NCBI GenBank assembly: GCA_027623615.1 | Contig: JAQBVH010000006.1 | Location: 1-16,385 of the forward strand | Origin: Planctomycetota bacterium | GTDB lineage: Bacteria > Planctomycetota > UBA1135 > GCA-002686595 | Direction: 5' to 3' | DNA: 16,385 bases | Shown here: piece by piece, positions 1 through 5,994 of the stretch | How the letters are laid out: every line of letters starts with the position of its first letter | Position numbering within the stretch: the first letter of the stretch is position 1 | The notes under the pieces: generated by a model | What the model was told of the DNA's origin: nothing | Databases searched by the model: none | The model's input: only the letters and a program-made list of their open reading frames with translations | Translations under genes and position numbers: made by a program

Positions 1-393
1 GGTCAGGAGCGTCGGCCCGAGCAGCTCCCCGCTCTCGAGGCGCGCGCGCAGGGCGAGGTGCATCGGGTTGCCGAACAGGTTGCGCACGGTGGTCACGCCG
101 TTCGCGAGGAAGAGCTTGTGGTCCGTCTCGAAGTACGTATGTACGTGGAAATCGACCAGACCCGGCATCAGGAACTGGCCCTGACCGTCGACGACGCGCG
201 CGCCCTCGGGCACCTCGATGTCTGCGGTGGGACCGACCGCGAGGATGCGCTCTCCCGCGACGATCACCGTGTGGTCAGTGAGCCGCTGGTCGGTGTGCAT
301 GGGCAAGACCGTGACGTGGATGATCGCGATCGGCGGCGCCTCGGGCTCCTGAACGACGGCGGTCAGGGCGAGGAGGAGGGTGGGGAGCAGCAT
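1..393 (-). CDS. Exported amidohydrolase, N-terminal part (cut by window edge)
   Basis: Only the first 131 residues are inside the window; the frame is still open at base 1. Residues 1-15 (MLLPTLLLALTAVVQ) form a signal peptide, so the enzyme is probably exported. A small beta-domain follows, with the pattern TVIVAGERILAVGP, then VVDGQGQFLMPGLVDFHVHT. The last block is the amidohydrolase entry motif, with His83 and His85 as the first two metal ligands (HxH). NGVTTVRNLFG after it is typical of the imidazolonepropionase-like/prolidase-like branch of the superfamily. The family hydrolyses amide or C-N bonds with one or two metals; the substrate cannot be read from this fragment. The start was chosen because the signal peptide begins exactly there, although no clear Shine-Dalgarno is seen (upstream bases AAAGATCCACCG). 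Confidence 0.9.
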   Translation of the reverse strand, partial: MLLPTLLLALTAVVQEPEAPPIAIIHVTVLPMHTDQRLTDHTVIVAGERILAVGPTADIEVPEGARVVDGQGQFLMPGLVDFHVHTYFETDHKLFLANGVTTVRNLFGNPMHLALRARLESGELLGPTLLT

Positions 394-417
394 CGGTGGA
401 TCTTTGGAACGAAGGCA

Positions 418-437
418 GGCCGCGCGTTGGCGCGGCC
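418..437 (-). promoter_or_regulatory. Hairpin in the leader of the amidohydrolase gene
   Basis: A perfect 8-bp stem, GGCCGCGC / GCGCGGCC, closes a 4-base loop and ends 25 bases before the amidohydrolase start codon. There is no U-tract on either side. It could be a 5' UTR structure or chance in GC-rich DNA. Confidence 0.3.
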
Positions 438-721
438 CCCATTCCAATGCTCGCCGGGCTCCTCAGGAGCCACGAACTCGCGCTTTGCATGTCAGGCGTC
501 TGCGCCATGGGTGCAAACTCCGACTGTCACTCCGTCAGGTGCCGCCGACCAGCGGGCCGAGCGCCGAGTGCGCCGCCACGATAACGCCAGGGCCGTCGAG
601 CGGCTTCGTCGCGCCACACTTGCCCTTCCATTCGCACCCGGCAGCGCGAAGCCTTGACCTCCGAGAGCATCGGGCGGGTGCATCAAGGCTGGCGCCATGC
701 AACACCCACGCCTCGGCTGGA

Positions 722-754
722 GGCGTAGGCGGCCCCAGCGGGGTCGCCTACGCC
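722..754 (-). terminator. Strong terminator-like hairpin after the ThuA-like gene
   Basis: A 15-bp stem with one G-T pair (GGCGTAGGCGGCCCC / GGGGTCGCCTACGCC) closes a 3-base loop. It begins 8 bases after the TGA of the gene at 763-1902. No U-tract follows on the minus strand, so it would be a U-less intrinsic terminator or an RNA-stabilising 3' end. Confidence 0.7.
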
Positions 755-762
755 CTCGACCC

Positions 763-1902
763 TCACTGGAACTGAACCGCGAGGGCGTCCGTGAAGTTCG
801 AGGTGTCGACCGGGTTCTTGTCGCGGAACCAGGCCTGGAAGCGCCAGGTCTCGCCGGGCAGCACGGCGTGGGGTCCGCCGGAGGGTCGCGGCAGGGCGTT
901 CAGGTCGAGGTCGATCGAGATCGAGCCAGCCTCACCGCTGTTCTGGATCTGAGCAGTGTGCCGGCCGATGTGGCCGCTCAGGCACAAGACGCCCTCGCTG
1001 CCGGGAGGGATCACGCTGCCCGCGCTCTGGGAGTTGAGGAAGTAGCCGAACTTCCAGTGCGGCAGCTGGCTCGCGGTGAGGGAGAGTTGGTTCCACGCGA
1101 CGCTGGCCGTGCCCGTCCCGTTGATCCGCGCCGGCTGCCCCGTCGAGTTCGGAACGGCGGGATCGCAGTAGCGATCGCCGACGTCACCCCAATAGCCCGA
1201 GGCGACCAGCAGCGCGTTGGCCAGCAGCCGCGCACCATCGGTCGATGAGTCCCAGAAGCGCGGGTCGCAGGCGTCCGACACCGGGAAGAAGCCCAGGTCG
1301 ATGCGGCGCGGGTTTGCGCCCTGGACGACGAGGGGCACCCCGTCGGTCCACTCCGCGATCACCGTGGCGCCCGGCGCGACGGTCCAGTTGGTGGGCCGGA
1401 AGCTGCCGGTGCTCGACGCTCCGCCGTGGCCGCCGTCGAACGACTGCACGCCGGCGAGCAGCGCGTGACCAGGTACGTGCACGGTCCCGAGGAACTGCTG
1501 GGTGTGCTGCTGCTGACCGGTGCAGACCAGGGTCTGGTAGCCCTGACTCTCCCAGCGACCACCGGGCATCCACTTGTCCAAGGTCGAGAACATCGTCGTG
1601 ACGACGCCATGGTGCAGGTCGACGAAGTCGGCCAGGCGGTCGCCGACCAGGTCCTCGTCCTGCATGTACTCGTCGGTCCAGACGAGGGCCACGTCGTAGG
1701 TGGTCAACAGGCCCATCGTGGGCGACCCCGCCTCGAGGTCGAAAAAGTCGATGTTGCCGAAGAACCCCGTGGCCTGGAGCTTGGCCTGGACGTCGGGGAC
1801 GTTGCATCCCGCTCCGTTGTGCGGGGTGTTGGAGAGGATGAGGACGTCGACTTGTGCTGCCGTCGGCGCTGCCAGGACGGCGAGAGAGAGCAGGTGTTTC
1901 AT
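763..1902 (-). CDS. Exported protein: ThuA/GATase-like N-terminal domain plus planctomycete C-terminal tail domain
   Basis: 379 residues. The signal peptide is MKHLLSLAVLAAPTAAQ, which fixes this start in preference to the in-frame ATG 87 bases upstream; no good Shine-Dalgarno is seen for either. Residues about 18-230 (VDVLILSN..., TYDVALVWTDEYMQDED, RLADFVDLHHGVVTTMF, later NPRRIDLGFFPVSD) have the alternating strand/helix order of class I glutamine-amidotransferase-like or ThuA-like domains. No Cys-His-Glu triad is evident, so this part is probably non-catalytic or binding. From about residue 250 (GDRYCDPAVPNSTGQPARI) to the end (TSNFTDALAVQFQ) lies a beta-rich tail I recognise as recurring at the C-terminus of many exported proteins of marine planctomycetes, perhaps a cell-surface sorting or binding module. 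The function is unknown. A strong hairpin follows the stop. Confidence 0.85.
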   Translation of the reverse strand: MKHLLSLAVLAAPTAAQVDVLILSNTPHNGAGCNVPDVQAKLQATGFFGNIDFFDLEAGSPTMGLLTTYDVALVWTDEYMQDEDLVGDRLADFVDLHHGVVTTMFSTLDKWMPGGRWESQGYQTLVCTGQQQHTQQFLGTVHVPGHALLAGVQSFDGGHGGASSTGSFRPTNWTVAPGATVIAEWTDGVPLVVQGANPRRIDLGFFPVSDACDPRFWDSSTDGARLLANALLVASGYWGDVGDRYCDPAVPNSTGQPARINGTGTASVAWNQLSLTASQLPHWKFGYFLNSQSAGSVIPPGSEGVLCLSGHIGRHTAQIQNSGEAGSISIDLDLNALPRPSGGPHAVLPGETWRFQAWFRDKNPVDTSNFTDALAVQFQ

Positions 1903-1989
1903 GTTGCAGATCCGCAGGGTCGTGGTGGATCGAAGGAACGCAGCACCTGGTCCAACGGAACGTATCCCTTCTCCTGAAAACATGCGCAT

Positions 1990-2022
1990 GGGGCTTACCC
2001 GGAGTGTCTCCGGATGAGCCCC
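1990..2022 (-). terminator. Terminator-like hairpin after the readthrough end of the UGA-containing gene
   Basis: The stem GGGGCTTA-C-CCGGAG / CTCCGG-A-TGAGCCCC has one C-A mismatch, one T-G pair and a 3-base loop. On the minus strand it starts 27 bases after the TAG at 2050-2052 and is followed by ATGCGCATGTTTTC, a weak T-run. It lies about 160 bases beyond the in-frame TGA at 2182, so its position suits the second stop better than the first. Confidence 0.65.
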
Positions 2023-2049
2023 ACCTGCTGCGCTCGCCTTGCCGGCGCG

Positions 2050-2181
2050 CTACTCGATCGTGACCTCGAGGTCGGTCGCGAAGCTCTTGTACTTCGAGGT
2101 GTCCGGCAGCTCGACACGCATGATCGCCTGGCCGGGTTCTGCGTCGACGGGGACCCGCACGGGGCCGTGCATCAACATGCC
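2050..2181 (-). other. In-frame coding continuation after the UGA stop (43 codons, ending TAG)
   Basis: Directly after the TGA at 2184-2182 the same frame stays open for 43 codons and reads GMLMHGPVRVPVDAEPGQAI, then MRVELPDTSKYKSFATDLE. It has the hydrophobic/turn pattern of a closing beta-sandwich (GPVRVPVDAEPGQA, then strand MRVELP) and normal GC-rich coding composition. It ends in TAG just before a terminator-like hairpin. With it, the whole reading frame 2907-2050 would encode 285 residues with position 242 at the UGA. Either UGA is decoded (selenocysteine), or a sense codon such as TGG (Trp), TGC or CGA has been lost by mutation or sequencing error. Confidence 0.7.
2157..2170 (-). promoter_or_regulatory. 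Candidate bacterial SECIS hairpin downstream of the in-frame UGA
   Basis: On the minus strand the sequence GCACG-GCCC-CGTGC folds as a 5-bp stem with a 4-base loop opening with G. Exactly 16 bases separate the UGA (2184-2182) from that loop G. The published bacterial SECIS pattern asks for a short stem, a small apical loop with G in the first two positions, and roughly 16-37 bases between UGA and loop; this fits at the lower edge. Such small hairpins are also common by chance in DNA this GC-rich. Confidence 0.35.
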
Positions 2182-2907
2182 TCAGCAGCGGTGCTGCAGC
2201 TTGGTCACGTGCCGCTGCTCCTGACCGTCGGCGTCACGGTAGATGAGCGTCGCGAGGACGTGCTCGCCCTCGGGCAGGAAGTCCTCATCGCCGCAGCTGA
2301 ACGCGCCGCGCTGCGATCCCCGCTGGCCGACGAAGACCTTGAAGGTGTTCGTCTGACGGGGCAGCAGGGTCCCGCTCATCCAGTGCTCGAACTCGAGCGG
2401 CCGGTCGTAGCCGGGCACGTAGATCGTCGCGGCCTCGGCCGACTCACCGAAGGAGGCGTAGGTGTCGCGCGTCGGACCATAGCCGCCGCGGGAGAGCTCC
2501 TCTCCCTTCCAGAGCATGCTGTAGCGCACCGACTCCGGCGTCCAGGTCAGCTCGAACTGCGTGTGCACGGCCTTGCTACCGGGCTGGTGCAAATCGCCGA
2601 TCGTGAACTTGCGACCCTCGCCTGCCTCCGTGGCGGCGAAGCGTTCTCCCGCCTCGCCGAGCACGCCGTCGGCGTCGAGGTCGAGGTACAGCACGTCGTA
2701 GGCCGTGGCCCTCGCCTGCGTCTTGTCGAGCACCGCCCACATGCGTTGCTCGCCCCGGACGCCGAAGAGGAACATCCCGTAGCGCGGCGCCGCGACGTAC
2801 GCGGGCTCGCGCGTGAGCGCGCGCGAGACCTTGGCGAAATCCAGGGGTTGCAGCTCCTTGTCGCCGGGCACAGCGCAAGCGAGCAGCAAGAGCGTCGGTG
2901 TGATCAT
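2182..2907 (-). CDS. Exported protein of unknown function ending at an in-frame UGA (candidate selenoprotein)
   Basis: 241 residues to the TGA. The start is well supported: AAGGAGAGG ends 3 bases before the ATG, and MITPTLLLLACAVPG begins a signal peptide, possibly of a lipoprotein although the lipobox is poor. The frame continues upstream into the hydrolase gene but lacks an N-terminal signal there. Visible blocks are RYGMFLFGVRGEQRMWAVLD and VLYLDLDADGVLGEAGERF, an Asp-rich turn like a calcium-binding dockerin/EF loop often seen in planctomycete proteins. Then come ESVRYSMLWKGEELSRGGYG and, near the end, FKVFVGQRGSQRGAFSCGDE. The protein ends TKLQHRC and stops at UGA, directly before 43 more protein-like codons in frame. 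I do not recognise a named family. It lies 65 bases downstream of the hydrolase gene on the same strand and may share its transcript. Confidence 0.8.
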   Translation of the reverse strand: MITPTLLLLACAVPGDKELQPLDFAKVSRALTREPAYVAAPRYGMFLFGVRGEQRMWAVLDKTQARATAYDVLYLDLDADGVLGEAGERFAATEAGEGRKFTIGDLHQPGSKAVHTQFELTWTPESVRYSMLWKGEELSRGGYGPTRDTYASFGESAEAATIYVPGYDRPLEFEHWMSGTLLPRQTNTFKVFVGQRGSQRGAFSCGDEDFLPEGEHVLATLIYRDADGQEQRHVTKLQHRC

Positions 2908-2910
2908 CGT

Positions 2911-2919
2911 CCTCTCCTT
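2911..2919 (-). promoter_or_regulatory. Strong ribosome binding site deciding the start at 2907
   Basis: On the minus strand AAGGAGAGG sits 3 bases before the ATG at 2907-2905. It is one of only two clear Shine-Dalgarno sequences in this window and rules out the longer upstream frame. Confidence 0.75.
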
Positions 2920-2972
2920 CTCTCGGTGTCCTGATCTGATCCGTCGAGCCGCACCGTACCACTGGCGGCGGA

Positions 2973-3896
2973 TTACCTGTGTATCCAGGCAAGAACCGAA
3001 CGGCGCACGAGCTCCTCGGCGTCCTGCTGCACGAAGTGTCCCGCGCCTGGGATGGTCACGAGGGTGTAGTCGGAGGAGAGCCACTCCCAGGTGTCGTTCA
3101 GCCCGCCGGGCAACAGCGCGGAATCGTCGAGGCCGTGGATCTGGAGGACCGGACACTGGACCTCGGGGAAGCTCGGCGGCGGCGCGGGAGTGGCGCCACC
3201 TGCGCCACCTGCGCTCGCCGGGAAGTTCGCCTTGTAGTAGGCAAGCATGCCCTCGATCGAGGAGCGCTCGAAGGCCTCGACGTAGTGCGCGCGCGCGTCG
3301 TCGTCGGTGACCCAGCTCGCGAGCGCTTCAGGGCTGAGGCGTTCGTGGGCGTCCGGCGCCTGGAAGTCGCGCGCGTACTGACTGTTGGCTTGCTGCTCCG
3401 GGTTGTTCGCGAGCTCGCGCATCAGCCCCGCGGGGTGCGGCAGGTTGAGGATGACGAGCCGCTCGACGCGATGCGGAAAGCGCATCGCGTACTGCCAGCT
3501 GATCGCGCCGCCCCAGTCGTGCCCGACGATGGTCGCGCGCTCGGCGCCGAAGTGCTTCACGGTCGCCTCGACGTCCCCGAGGAGGTGCGGCCAGCTGTAG
3601 TTCGCCACACCCTCGGGTTGAGCGGAGCGGTTGTAGCCGCGCAGGTCGAGGGCGACGACCTGGTGGTCGACGGCCAGGGCCTCCATCAGATCGCGCCACG
3701 TGAACCAGTAGTCGGGGAAGCCGTGCAGCATCACGACCAGCGGCCCCTCCCCCAGGCTGACGGCGTGCAGCTTGACGCCGCTCGCGTCGATCTCATGGTG
3801 CTCGACCCGCTCGAGCAGCGGGACCTCGACCAGCGGGACGTCGTCGGCCGGGGTCGCCGCGCAGGCGGCGCAGAGGAGCAGGGCAAGCAGTCGCAT
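2973..3896 (-). CDS. Exported alpha/beta hydrolase, epoxide hydrolase-like
   Basis: 307 residues, a normal length for the family plus a signal peptide (MRLLALLLCAACAATPA). The order of motifs is that of soluble epoxide hydrolases and related dehalogenases. HGFPDYWFTWR (58-68) is the HGxP oxyanion block, GHDWGG (125-130) carries the nucleophile Asp127, and the lid region contains YYKANF (220-225), whose Tyr could be the epoxide-polarising residue. HGLDDSALLPG (255-264) holds the acid, and GAGHFVQQDAEE (285-295) holds the catalytic His287. The family opens epoxides (or removes halide) through an Asp-ester intermediate. An Ala/Gly/Pro-rich insert (residues about 227-242) separates lid and core and is encoded partly by a 9-bp tandem repeat. 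Haloalkane or fluoroacetate dehalogenase activity cannot be excluded. The gene is preceded by the sulfatase gene on the same strand. Confidence 0.88.
   Translation of the reverse strand: MRLLALLLCAACAATPADDVPLVEVPLLERVEHHEIDASGVKLHAVSLGEGPLVVMLHGFPDYWFTWRDLMEALAVDHQVVALDLRGYNRSAQPEGVANYSWPHLLGDVEATVKHFGAERATIVGHDWGGAISWQYAMRFPHRVERLVILNLPHPAGLMRELANNPEQQANSQYARDFQAPDAHERLSPEALASWVTDDDARAHYVEAFERSSIEGMLAYYKANFPASAGGAGGATPAPPPSFPEVQCPVLQIHGLDDSALLPGGLNDTWEWLSSDYTLVTIPGAGHFVQQDAEELVRRSVLAWIHR
3193..3210. repeat. Two tandem copies of a 9-bp unit inside the hydrolase gene
   Basis: GCGCCACCT occurs twice head to tail and is followed by GCGC. On the minus strand it encodes the Ala-Gly-Gly repeats of the low-complexity insert in the alpha/beta hydrolase. 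The unit length is a multiple of three, so changes in copy number keep the frame. Confidence 0.7.
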
Positions 3897-3960
3897 CGAC
3901 CCATCCTAACGACACCTTGTAGTTTTTGAAGCCTCGCAACCTTCTGGAGCGCGCCCCGGT

Positions 3961-3983
3961 CCCCCCGGGCGGTGGGCGGGGGG
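3961..3983 (-). terminator. Weak hairpin downstream of the sulfatase gene
   Basis: CCCCCC (3961-3966) can pair with GGGGGG (3978-3983) across an 11-base G-rich loop, 12 bases after the sulfatase TAG on the minus strand. There is no U-tract next to it. It may end the sulfatase transcript, or it may be only a G/C run. Confidence 0.35.
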
Positions 3984-3994
3984 CGTGGTGGGTG

Positions 3995-5764
3995 CTAGTC
4001 GTGCTGCAGGATGACCTGATAGGGCCCGACCACCTGGTCGGCGGCGACGAGCGACCCGATCAGCCGGCCGTCACCCAGCGGCAGGCGCACGCCCTCGAAC
4101 GTGTGCTCGCGGGCGCCTGGGACGACCGCGCCCGCGAGCGACCAGTCACCGATCGCGAGCTCCACCTGCGTCGGCTCGATCTTCCCGTGGAAGCGCACGC
4201 GGATCGTGTATGGGCCCTCGTCGACCACGTCGAGACGCCAGGCGCCGTTCGCGTTGGGCGCCCAGCCGTTGCCTGGGCCGAGCTTGCGCCAGTCCTGCCG
4301 AGTGAGGTGCACCTTCGGCGAGCGCGCGTGCCCGACGATGATCGCCGGCGGGGAGTACGGGTCCGGTCGCGTCGAGGACACGTCCGCGAACCAGGCGTCG
4401 TAGCGCGCGGCGAGGTCGGCCACGACCTCGGGTCGCTCGGCGGCCAGGTCGTTGGTCTCGAGCGGGTCCGCGCACATGTCGTAGAGCTCCCAGCGCGGCA
4501 CGACCGACTCGTGCTCGGTCTGGAACCCGCTCGGGTTGACCAGCTTCCAGCGCTGGGTGCGCAGCAGCGCATTGTGGTACGGGATCGGCTGGTCGCCACG
4601 GTGGGCCTGGATCACGACCTCGCGGTCGAGCCACTCCGCCGCCCGGCTCTCGAGTTGGCCCAGGAGGCTCCGCCCGTCGAGGTCGAGGCCCGCCAGCGAC
4701 ACCCCACACGCCTCGGCGATCGTCGGCAGCACGTCCACGTTCGCCGAGAGCGGCGCGATGACGTGGCCCGCCGGGATGTGCCCGGGCCAGCGAGCGAACA
4801 GCGGCGAGCGCACCCCGCCCTCGTACACGCTGGTCTTCTGCCCGCGCATCCCGCCCACGAAGCGGCGCGAGTTCGGGCCGTTGTCGAGCAGGAAGAGAAC
4901 GAGGGTGTCGTCGCTCACCCCGAGCTCGTCGAGGGCGTCCAGCAACCGGCCGACGCCGCGATCCACGTCCTCCACCATCGCGAAGATGCGCGCGAGCTGG
5001 TCCTCGTCGTGCTCGCCGGGGAGCGGGTGTCCCCCCTCGGTCGCCGCGAAGGCCGCCGGCGAGAGGTCACGCGCCTGGTACTTCTCGTAGAGGTCCCGCG
5101 GCACGTCGTGGAACGGGCTGTGAGGAGCGTTCGTCGCGAGGTAGGTGAAGAAGGCCTCACCCTCCTCGACCGACGCCCGCGCGAACTCGATCGCGGCGTC
5201 GACGTACACCTGCGTGCAGTAGCCCTTGGTCTCTACGCGCGTGCCGTCCTCGTCGAACAGCACGGCGTCGGTGTACCTGCCCTCGCCGCCCTCGGGATCG
5301 GCGGGCTGACCGATTCCGCCGCCGCGGTGCATGAGCACCTCCTGAAAGCCCTGGTCCTGGGGGCGCATCGGGAAGCAGTCGCCCAGGTGCCACTTGCCGA
5401 AGAGGCCGGTGCGGTAGCCCGCGCCGCCGAGGACCTCCGCGAGGGTCACCTCCTGCGGTTCCAGCATCGCGCGCCCCACCCACGTGTCGAACGCGCGCGT
5501 GCGCTGGCACCAGCGTCCGGTCATCAGGCTGGCGCGGGTCGGCGCGCAGACCGGGTGCACGTAGAAGTTCTCGACGCGCGTGCCCTCGGCGGCCAGCCGA
5601 TCGAGGCGCGGCGTGTCGATCCCACCCCCGCCCCGGAAGGAGAAGTCCCCCCAACCCTGGTCGTCCGTGATGATCACGACCACGTTCGGTCGGCCGGCGG
5701 GCGCGTCCGCGGTCGTGCGCAGGCCCGCGCAGCCGAGGAACAGGAGGGGCAGCAGGGCTCGCAT
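3995..5764 (-). CDS. Sulfatase lipoprotein (arylsulfatase-type, formylglycine-dependent)
   Basis: 589 residues from the ATG at 5764, chosen because MRALLPLLFLGC is a lipoprotein signal with lipobox FLGC (Cys12); the frame is open 42 codons further upstream but without a signal. Core motifs: VIITDDQGWGD (metal Asp34/Asp35), CAPTRASLMTGR (73-84, CxPxR with Cys73 as the formylglycine residue and Thr in the usual Ser place), and GKWHLG (Lys124, His126). Further on are NAPHSPFH (His215), LLDNGPN (metal Asp294/Asn295) and GGMRGQKTSVYEGG with Lys310. It hydrolyses sulfate esters, probably of sulfated polysaccharides outside the cytoplasm, after maturation by a formylglycine-generating enzyme not seen here. 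From about residue 485 (HLTRQDWRKLGPGNGW) to the end is a beta-rich extension found in planctomycete sulfatases. It is divergent from the M48-like gene. No clear Shine-Dalgarno is seen. Confidence 0.95.
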   Translation of the reverse strand: MRALLPLLFLGCAGLRTTADAPAGRPNVVVIITDDQGWGDFSFRGGGGIDTPRLDRLAAEGTRVENFYVHPVCAPTRASLMTGRWCQRTRAFDTWVGRAMLEPQEVTLAEVLGGAGYRTGLFGKWHLGDCFPMRPQDQGFQEVLMHRGGGIGQPADPEGGEGRYTDAVLFDEDGTRVETKGYCTQVYVDAAIEFARASVEEGEAFFTYLATNAPHSPFHDVPRDLYEKYQARDLSPAAFAATEGGHPLPGEHDEDQLARIFAMVEDVDRGVGRLLDALDELGVSDDTLVLFLLDNGPNSRRFVGGMRGQKTSVYEGGVRSPLFARWPGHIPAGHVIAPLSANVDVLPTIAEACGVSLAGLDLDGRSLLGQLESRAAEWLDREVVIQAHRGDQPIPYHNALLRTQRWKLVNPSGFQTEHESVVPRWELYDMCADPLETNDLAAERPEVVADLAARYDAWFADVSSTRPDPYSPPAIIVGHARSPKVHLTRQDWRKLGPGNGWAPNANGAWRLDVVDEGPYTIRVRFHGKIEPTQVELAIGDWSLAGAVVPGAREHTFEGVRLPLGDGRLIGSLVAADQVVGPYQVILQHD

Positions 5765-5994
5765 GGGCCCATGGTAGGGATCTCGTGTCGCGGACCGTGC
5801 CGCGGGTCTGAGTGCCGGATCGGCCTCGGGGTCGTGTACCTTGGAGCCCTCGAAATCGAGGCCTACCACGACGAATTGATCAGTTAGCAATTGATTCGCC
5901 TGGCGAATCGCGCAGATTCCCCCGACTCACCAGCATCGATCGCCTCGACTCCGTCTTGGAAGGACCGGCGGAAACGCCCTACCCGACCAATCCC
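5765..5994. promoter_or_regulatory. Divergent promoter region between sulfatase and M48 protease genes
   Basis: This 230-bp stretch must drive both flanking genes. Its middle (about 5870-5910) is clearly richer in A/T than the rest of the window. It carries the heptamer AATTGAT twice (5874-5880 and 5889-5895, 15 bases apart), the palindrome GATTCGCC-T-GGCGAATC (5893-5909), and the palindrome CCTCGA-AA-TCGAGG (5848-5861). I could not assign confident -35/-10 boxes. These are candidate operator sites for one regulator controlling both directions. Confidence 0.5.
5893..5909. promoter_or_regulatory. 17-bp perfect palindrome, candidate operator
   Basis: GATTCGCC and GGCGAATC are exact inverted copies around a single central T. 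The site lies between the divergent starts and overlaps the second AATTGAT repeat, as expected for a dimeric repressor or activator site. No regulator gene is adjacent. Confidence 0.45.

Larger units (their letters stand above)
394..762. other. Gene-free stretch with hairpins
   Basis: No convincing gene lies in these 369 bases; the open frames here are arginine/alanine/proline-rich with no recognisable pattern. The stretch must hold the promoter of the amidohydrolase, but I see no clear -35/-10 pair. It contains an 8-bp hairpin at 418-437 (GGCCGCGC-GTTG-GCGCGGCC) about 25 bases upstream of the amidohydrolase ATG, a 6-bp hairpin at 457-471 (GGCTCC-TCA-GGAGCC), and the strong terminator hairpin at 722-754. 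Confidence 0.6.

Noticed and set aside
484..528. Imperfect inverted repeat around TTGCATGTCAGGCG / CGCCATGGGTGCAA
   Set aside because: The two arms match only at their ends, with a 5-base internal mismatch; not convincing as an operator or terminator.
492..698. Small minus-strand open frame in the gene-free stretch
   Set aside because: Arg/Ala/Ser-rich translation, no ribosome binding site and no domain; typical random frame in GC-rich DNA.
1903..1989. N-terminal extension of the ThuA-like protein from the ATG at 1989
   Set aside because: The signal peptide begins at 1902; the extension would bury it and has no pattern of its own.
3926..5887. Long plus-strand open frame (653 codons) opposite the sulfatase
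   Set aside because: It is the antisense shadow of a gene with clear catalytic motifs; its translation is an Arg/Val/His-rich string without domains.
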